A DNA stretch of 64,000 nucleotides, taken from assembly GCF_032461945.1 (NCBI RefSeq), contig NZ_JAWCUD010000007.1:301579-365578 (forward strand). The letters run 5' to 3'. The translations under genes and the position numbers were made by a program. Source of the DNA: Paenibacillus_E violae (lineage in GTDB: Bacteria > Bacillota > Bacilli > Paenibacillales > NBRC-103111). This document shows positions 60,484 through 64,000 of the stretch, one piece after another; the stretch's first letter is position 1; each line of letters starts with the position of its first letter. The notes beneath the pieces are model-generated. The model made no database searches and was not told the DNA's origin. It saw only the letters and a program-made list of their open reading frames with translations.

Positions 60484-61416
60484 CTATGCACGTAGCGTGC
60501 GGATAAAAAGTTCGAGAAATTCGTCAGCCGCAACCTCGGTGCATACGTGCACGTTGGCCGCTTTGGACAAGCGATTCTGGAAATCGCATACCGTTTGCCC
60601 ATCGCATAGCTCACTTTTGGTTTCTACATCGACGTAGTACTCGCGGGTAGTGACCAGCTGTTTATTTAGAGCTACTCCGACAGCAAGAGGATCATGTAGC
60701 GCACAAGCTCTAACACCATTTCGTTCATAGTAACGCTCCATATATTCCGCAGTGCTCTCCTTCACATATCGGGCTATCGGCGAGTCTCCGAGTGCACGGA
60801 TATGGTCATCTGTCAGCAGCGCTTTCCTTGTTACGTCCAACCCGACAAGCGTCAGGTTTGGAAAACCTGCCTGGAATACAATTTTAGCCGCTTCTGGATC
60901 GACGTACATGTTGAACTCCGCTGTAGGCGTCACATTGCCGAACCCTTGGACAACACCGCCCATCACAACCACTTCTTTCACCTGATGAACCAGCTCAGGA
61001 TACTTCATAACCGCCAAAGCTAGATTCGTCAGTGGAGCCGTCATGACCAAAGTGACCTCTCCCGCATGCTGTTTCACTTGATCCACGATGAAATCAACTG
61101 CATGCCCGTCCGCAGCCTCTACATGAAGCGGCATGTCAAGTAATGCCCCGCCAAGCCCATCCTTACCATGGACGCGGTGCTCAAAAAAAGTTGGGCGCAT
61201 CAAAGGTTTATTCGCGCCTTGAACGACACGAATCTCATGCTCTTTCTCCAGTAATTGGAGAATTTTGCATGTATTCTTGGTCGCTTGCTCCAGCGATACG
61301 TTTCCATTCACCGTAGTGATGCCTAGTACGTCCATTTCTCCGCTTCGTACAGCAAGCAGGATGCCTAACGCATCATCGATCCCTGTATCCACGTCGAGGA
61401 TGACTTTCTTTTTCAT
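60484..61416 (-). CDS. Nucleoside hydrolase (IunH-like)
   Basis: The enzyme splits the N-glycosidic bond of ribonucleosides to base and ribose. The calcium-site motif VILDVDTGIDDALGILLA is at the N-terminus. VTLVMTAPLTNLALAVMKYP, VVMGGVVQGFGNVTPTAEFN and CALHDPLAVGVAL carry further active-site residues. 310 residues is typical. I chose ATG at 61416, seven bases after AAGGGGG; a TTG two codons earlier is too close. It sits between the binding protein and permease genes, and its adenine product would feed the adenine deaminase. Confidence 0.92.
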   Translation of the reverse strand: MKKKVILDVDTGIDDALGILLAVRSGEMDVLGITTVNGNVSLEQATKNTCKILQLLEKEHEIRVVQGANKPLMRPTFFEHRVHGKDGLGGALLDMPLHVEAADGHAVDFIVDQVKQHAGEVTLVMTAPLTNLALAVMKYPELVHQVKEVVVMGGVVQGFGNVTPTAEFNMYVDPEAAKIVFQAGFPNLTLVGLDVTRKALLTDDHIRALGDSPIARYVKESTAEYMERYYERNGVRACALHDPLAVGVALNKQLVTTREYYVDVETKSELCDGQTVCDFQNRLSKAANVHVCTEVAADEFLELFIRTLRA

Positions 61417-61491
61417 AACCAAGCCCCCTTTCAGGTCCTTTTAAGAAAACAAAGGTATACACACAAGCATATACCCTTGTCCAATTTTATA

Positions 61492-62586
61492 TTATTGAGC
61501 AACTTCCTTGTTCCAACGGTCAATCCACGATTTAAGATGCTCATTCACGAATTTCATATCCATTTTAATCAGTTTGTTTACAACATCTGCGCCATACGTA
61601 ATCCCCTGCGCTTCATCAGCTGAGAGTTGCAACGTCGTGTTTACTGGTGAATCCACTTTTGCTTTTGCAGATTTCTCTTGTACTTCTTTGCTCAAATGCC
61701 AGTTGATGAAATCTTCCGCTAGCTGCTTATTTTTGCTTCCTTTAATAACGTTGACCGTGTTCATTACGGCATATGCCCCTTCTTTCGGGGAAATGAACTT
61801 CGTATCCGGTACAGCAGCTTTCAAATCCTTCACATACATCTCCATGATCGGACCTGCAGCAATTTCTCCTTGCGCGAACATATTAACGAATTCAGAAGTT
61901 TGTCCATAGTACTTGACGACTCCTTTATTCAACTCCTTCACCTTGGTGAAAGCTTGATCCTCGTTGAATTTTGCATTACCGGAAACCAGTGACGCTGCAT
62001 CCAGCACCATTGGACCTGTCGTAGACGTAATGTTTGGCAGCGTCAGCTTCTTGGAGAGCTCAGGGCTCCACAGATCGCTCCACGACGTGATCTCTTTACC
62101 GACTGCTTTCGGATTATAGGCAATTCCGAATCGGCCAACGGTATAGGCAGGACCGTAATCTTCACCAAGCGGTGCTTTCGCAATATCGTAGATATCTTTT
62201 AAATTCGGAATACGGCTGCGGTCGATTTTTTCAAAAAGTCCTGCATCAATTCCTTGCTGTGCATAGTAGTCGGATAAATAGATAAGATCCACTTTTGAAC
62301 TGCCTTGTTTCACTTTGTTTAAACGCTCGGAGTTATTGCCGATTTCCAAAACAATCTTCACATTATGCTCTTTCTCAAAAGGCGCATAGACTTCTTTCTT
62401 AAAGAAATCATCGGAAAAGCCCCAAGTGGAAATAACCAATTGTGTAGGTTCCCCTGACGCTCCAGCAGGTGAAGCTGTTGCGGCCCCCGTATTCCCCTGA
62501 TCTTTCGCAGGCGCGGTACCGCATCCCGTCAAAGCCAGTCCTACTACCGATAAAGAAATCAAACCTCGAAGCATTTTTTGTTTCAT
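61492..62586 (-). CDS. Extracellular solute-binding lipoprotein of the ABC transporter
   Basis: The protein has a lipoprotein signal (SVVGLALTGCG) and a PotD/iron-type periplasmic-binding fold of family 1: TQLVISTWGFSDDFFKKEVY, VDLIYLSDYYAQQGIDAGLF, YGPAYTVGRFGIAYNPKAVG and GPIMEMYVKDLKAAVP. 364 residues. I chose ATG at 62586 after GGAGGATGTTAACG; an ATG three codons earlier touches the site. As first gene of the operon it sets the cargo specificity, which I infer to be a purine nucleoside or related compound. Confidence 0.9.
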   Translation of the reverse strand: MKQKMLRGLISLSVVGLALTGCGTAPAKDQGNTGAATASPAGASGEPTQLVISTWGFSDDFFKKEVYAPFEKEHNVKIVLEIGNNSERLNKVKQGSSKVDLIYLSDYYAQQGIDAGLFEKIDRSRIPNLKDIYDIAKAPLGEDYGPAYTVGRFGIAYNPKAVGKEITSWSDLWSPELSKKLTLPNITSTTGPMVLDAASLVSGNAKFNEDQAFTKVKELNKGVVKYYGQTSEFVNMFAQGEIAAGPIMEMYVKDLKAAVPDTKFISPKEGAYAVMNTVNVIKGSKNKQLAEDFINWHLSKEVQEKSAKAKVDSPVNTTLQLSADEAQGITYGADVVNKLIKMDMKFVNEHLKSWIDRWNKEVAQ

Positions 62587-62700
62587 CGTTAACATCCTCC
62601 CAATATCATATATATAATTTGTAGCGCAAATCCCTTTGTTAAATTTTTACTAGTATTCTACACGGGCTCACAAATATATGCCGCGCTCTTGCTAAGACCT

Positions 62701-62756
62701 AAAAAAAATAGAAAAGTGCCCTTGATAGAAGATAACTTCTAACAAGAGCACTTTTC
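62701..62756 (-). terminator. Terminator of the 62843 gene
   Basis: AAAAGTGCCCTTG pairs with CAAGAGCACTTTT, with an inner AGAAG/CTTCT stem. On the minus strand it is followed by a long T-run (TTTTCTATTTTTTTT). It separates the transporter operon from the upstream gene. Confidence 0.85.
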
Positions 62757-62842
62757 ATCGTAAACAATGGAAAGAGACATCAAGTGATATACAAGCGGGT
62801 ATGCCCTTAAGATAGATCAAAAGAGATACACCGTGGTCTAGA

Positions 62843-63193
62843 CTATTTAGTTGGTTTAAGAATAATGTTCGTGATGGCCCATTGCGTCGGTGGATCATAG
62901 TCTCTTAACACCGCATCCATGGACAACCCTAGTTCTTGCTCCAGCTTTTCCCGGATTCTCTTCTTGTAAATGGAGGACATGTAAAAATCGACCTCGTGTT
63001 TAAGTGTAGGAGCCTCTCCTTCTAAAGCCGTTGAACGGGGCGACCGACGATGCTTGGCATGAAACGTAATGATATTCTGATCCAAGGAAACCTTCAGCAA
63101 GGTTGTACCAAAACCGAATAATTCTTTGGATATCTCGTTATACAGGTGACACAGCTTCTTCTTGTATTCATTCGAATCATCCGGTACGGACAT
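62843..63193 (-). CDS. DUF2294-like small protein
   Basis: This 116-residue protein has an N-terminal helix (YKKKLCHLYNEISKELFG), a beta hairpin (LLKVSLDQNIITFHA) and a second helical part (YKKRIREKLEQELGLSMDAV). The layout resembles DUF2294 proteins. The call is by pattern only. It has its own terminator at 62701 and no membrane segment. Function unknown. Confidence 0.7.
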   Translation of the reverse strand: MSVPDDSNEYKKKLCHLYNEISKELFGFGTTLLKVSLDQNIITFHAKHRRSPRSTALEGEAPTLKHEVDFYMSSIYKKRIREKLEQELGLSMDAVLRDYDPPTQWAITNIILKPTK

Positions 63194-63430
63194 TAAATCA
63201 CCTTCAAGAGGAATAATTGATCTGTATTTTTTCGAGCTATACTAATAATACATAGGATTCCTTAATTAATCAAGGTTATTGTTCGTGATTTTATATGGAA
63301 TTTAACGTAATTCGACCTAATCACTTGTAAAATATCCGTTTTTCCGAATGTCGTCCCTTAAAGTGATAGTCTCAATTAGCAGCAATTGGATATAGGAGGT
63401 TTCTTGTTATTTGGTGACTCTGTTATAAAA

Positions 63431-63458
63431 CAAAAAAACCTTACATTTGTAAGGTTTT
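63431..63458 (-). terminator. Terminator of the rRNA/tRNA operon
   Basis: AAAACCTTAC pairs with GTAAGGTTTT across a four-base loop and, on the minus strand, is followed by TTTTTTT. It lies just past tRNA-Leu. Confidence 0.9.
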
Positions 63459-63473
63459 CTCGTAAAACTGGGA

Positions 63474-63555
63474 TGCGGTCGGAGGGATTTGAACCCTCAC
63501 GCCTTGTGAGCGCCACCCCCTCAAGATGGTGTGTCTGCCGTTCCACCACGACCGC
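63474..63555 (-). tRNA. tRNA-Leu (GAG)
   Basis: Acceptor GCGGTCG pairs with CGACCGC. The anticodon stem CCATC/GGTGG holds the loop TTGAGGG with anticodon GAG. A long variable arm, as expected for leucine tRNA, precedes the T arm GAGGG-TTCAAAT-CCCTC. CCA is not encoded. Confidence 0.93.
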
Positions 63556-63570
63556 TTAAAGGAAGATACA

Positions 63571-63642
63571 CTGGGGATCTAGGATTCGAACCTAGGCATG
63601 ACGGAGTCAAAGTCCGTTGCCTTACCGCTTGGCTAATCCCCA
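63571..63642 (-). tRNA. tRNA-Gln (TTG)
   Basis: Acceptor TGGGGAT pairs with ATCCCCA. The anticodon stem ACGGA/TCCGT holds the loop CTTTGAC with anticodon TTG. The T arm is CTAGG-TTCGAAT-CCTAG. The discriminator base is G. Confidence 0.94.
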
Positions 63643-63659
63643 ACAAGATAAGGGAAAAG

Positions 63660-63733
63660 GGCGACCGATGGGACTTGAACCCACGAATGCTGGATCCACA
63701 AACCAGTGCGTTAACCCCTTCGCCACGATCGCC
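63660..63733 (-). tRNA. tRNA-His (GTG)
   Basis: Acceptor GCGATCG pairs with CGGTCGC, with the histidine-specific extra G(-1) opposite C73 both encoded. The anticodon stem CTGGT/TCCAG (one T-T mismatch at the loop end) holds TTGTGGA with anticodon GTG. The T arm is GTGGG-TTCAAGT-CCCAT. Confidence 0.94.
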
Positions 63734-63877
63734 ACAGTAGGGATTTATTCCCTGAAGACTAGATACGAAACTTGCGTAAAGTTGAATGCTTAGGTTTTGC
63801 CCTAGATATTAGATCTTTTGGGCCCCGTTAAAGTACTTGAGTCCACTTCGGAGCTCTTCATCACTTTAATGGGAATA
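63734..63877 (-). other. Spacer between 23S rRNA and tRNA-His, no 5S gene
   Basis: These 144 bases contain no 5S rRNA-like sequence. On the minus strand the start of the spacer has TTAAAGT and ACTTTAA arms flanking GAGCTCCGAAGTGGACTC, which could form a processing hairpin just after the 23S end. Confidence 0.6.
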
Positions 63878-64000
63878 GGTTAAGCCCTCGACCGATTAGT
63901 ATTCGTCAGCTGCATACGTTGCCGCACTTCCACCTCGAACCTATCAACCTCGTCGTCTACAAGGGGTCTTACATACTGGGAAATCTCATCTTGAGGGGGG
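63878..64000 (-). rRNA. 23S ribosomal RNA, 3' end (partial)
   Basis: Read on the minus strand, the sequence carries the conserved 23S 3' terminal region, including GACCCCTTGTAGACGACGAG, GTTGATAGGTTCGAGGTGGA and the final CTAATCGGTCGAGGGCTTAA. It continues beyond the right edge of the window. Confidence 0.95.

Noticed and set aside
62587..62700. Possible purine riboswitch before the transporter operon
   Set aside because: The leader lacks the conserved junction sequences of the purine aptamer and shows only an ordinary AT-rich promoter region.
63734..63877. Possible 5S rRNA gene between 23S and tRNA-His
   Set aside because: No match to conserved 5S segments could be seen on either strand.

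Overview
The window looks like a chromosomal segment of a spore-forming, Paenibacillus-like member of the Bacillales. This rests on strong AAGGAGG-type ribosome binding sites, several spore-coat families (CotS-type kinases, CotSA-type glycosyltransferases, a YheC/D-type ATP-grasp protein), a YtoI-type CBS/HotDog regulator, and moderate GC content. No species assignment is possible from the sequence alone.

Positions 1-38,900 form an accessory island that appears devoted to building and decorating a surface glycan, most likely on the spore. It holds an APS kinase (411) and a PAPS-type sulfotransferase (6705). Small coat-like proteins lie at 2493-3755 and 7668. There are two nucleotide-sugar modules: a LegB-like dehydratase, nucleotidyltransferase and Rmd-like reductase (8263-10950), and WecB, CapE-like and RmlD-like enzymes (10967-13873). 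The UDP-hexose genes galU, ugd, glf and a UDP-glucuronate-4-epimerase-like gene follow at 20518-28312. About a dozen glycosyltransferases of families GT2, GT4 and GT8 are present, plus an apparently undescribed glycosyltransferase-like family in five copies. Three of those copies are in tandem and two carry Lys/Arg-rich tails. A 1,586-residue protein (31504-36264) consists almost entirely of about 137 decapeptide repeats. A plausible reading is that the sugars are made by the nucleotide-sugar modules, assembled by the glycosyltransferases onto basic-tailed or repeat scaffold proteins, and sulfated using PAPS.

Positions 38,900-51,600 are ordinary chromosome: a NagZ-like lipoprotein, phosphatidylserine decarboxylase, an Fsr-type MFS exporter, an ACT-domain malic enzyme, a MocR-type regulator, a GNAT acetyltransferase, an aminotransferase, an SRPBCC protein, a YtoI-like regulator and small membrane proteins. 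Convergent or terminal intergenic regions in this part and in the island carry a recurring palindromic element built on GGGAACTA/TAGTTCCC.

Positions 51,600-56,000 hold a self-contained Tat/redox module: tatA, tatC, a GMC-family flavoprotein, a Tat-signal subunit-3 partner and a divergent lipoprotein cytochrome c. Positions 56,000-62,600 are a six-gene operon combining a PotABCD-like ABC transporter with a nucleoside hydrolase and an adenine deaminase, suggesting purine or nucleoside salvage. The right edge is the distal end of a minus-strand rRNA operon: the 23S 3' end, then tRNA-His, tRNA-Gln and tRNA-Leu with a strong terminator. No 5S gene lies between the 23S and the tRNAs.
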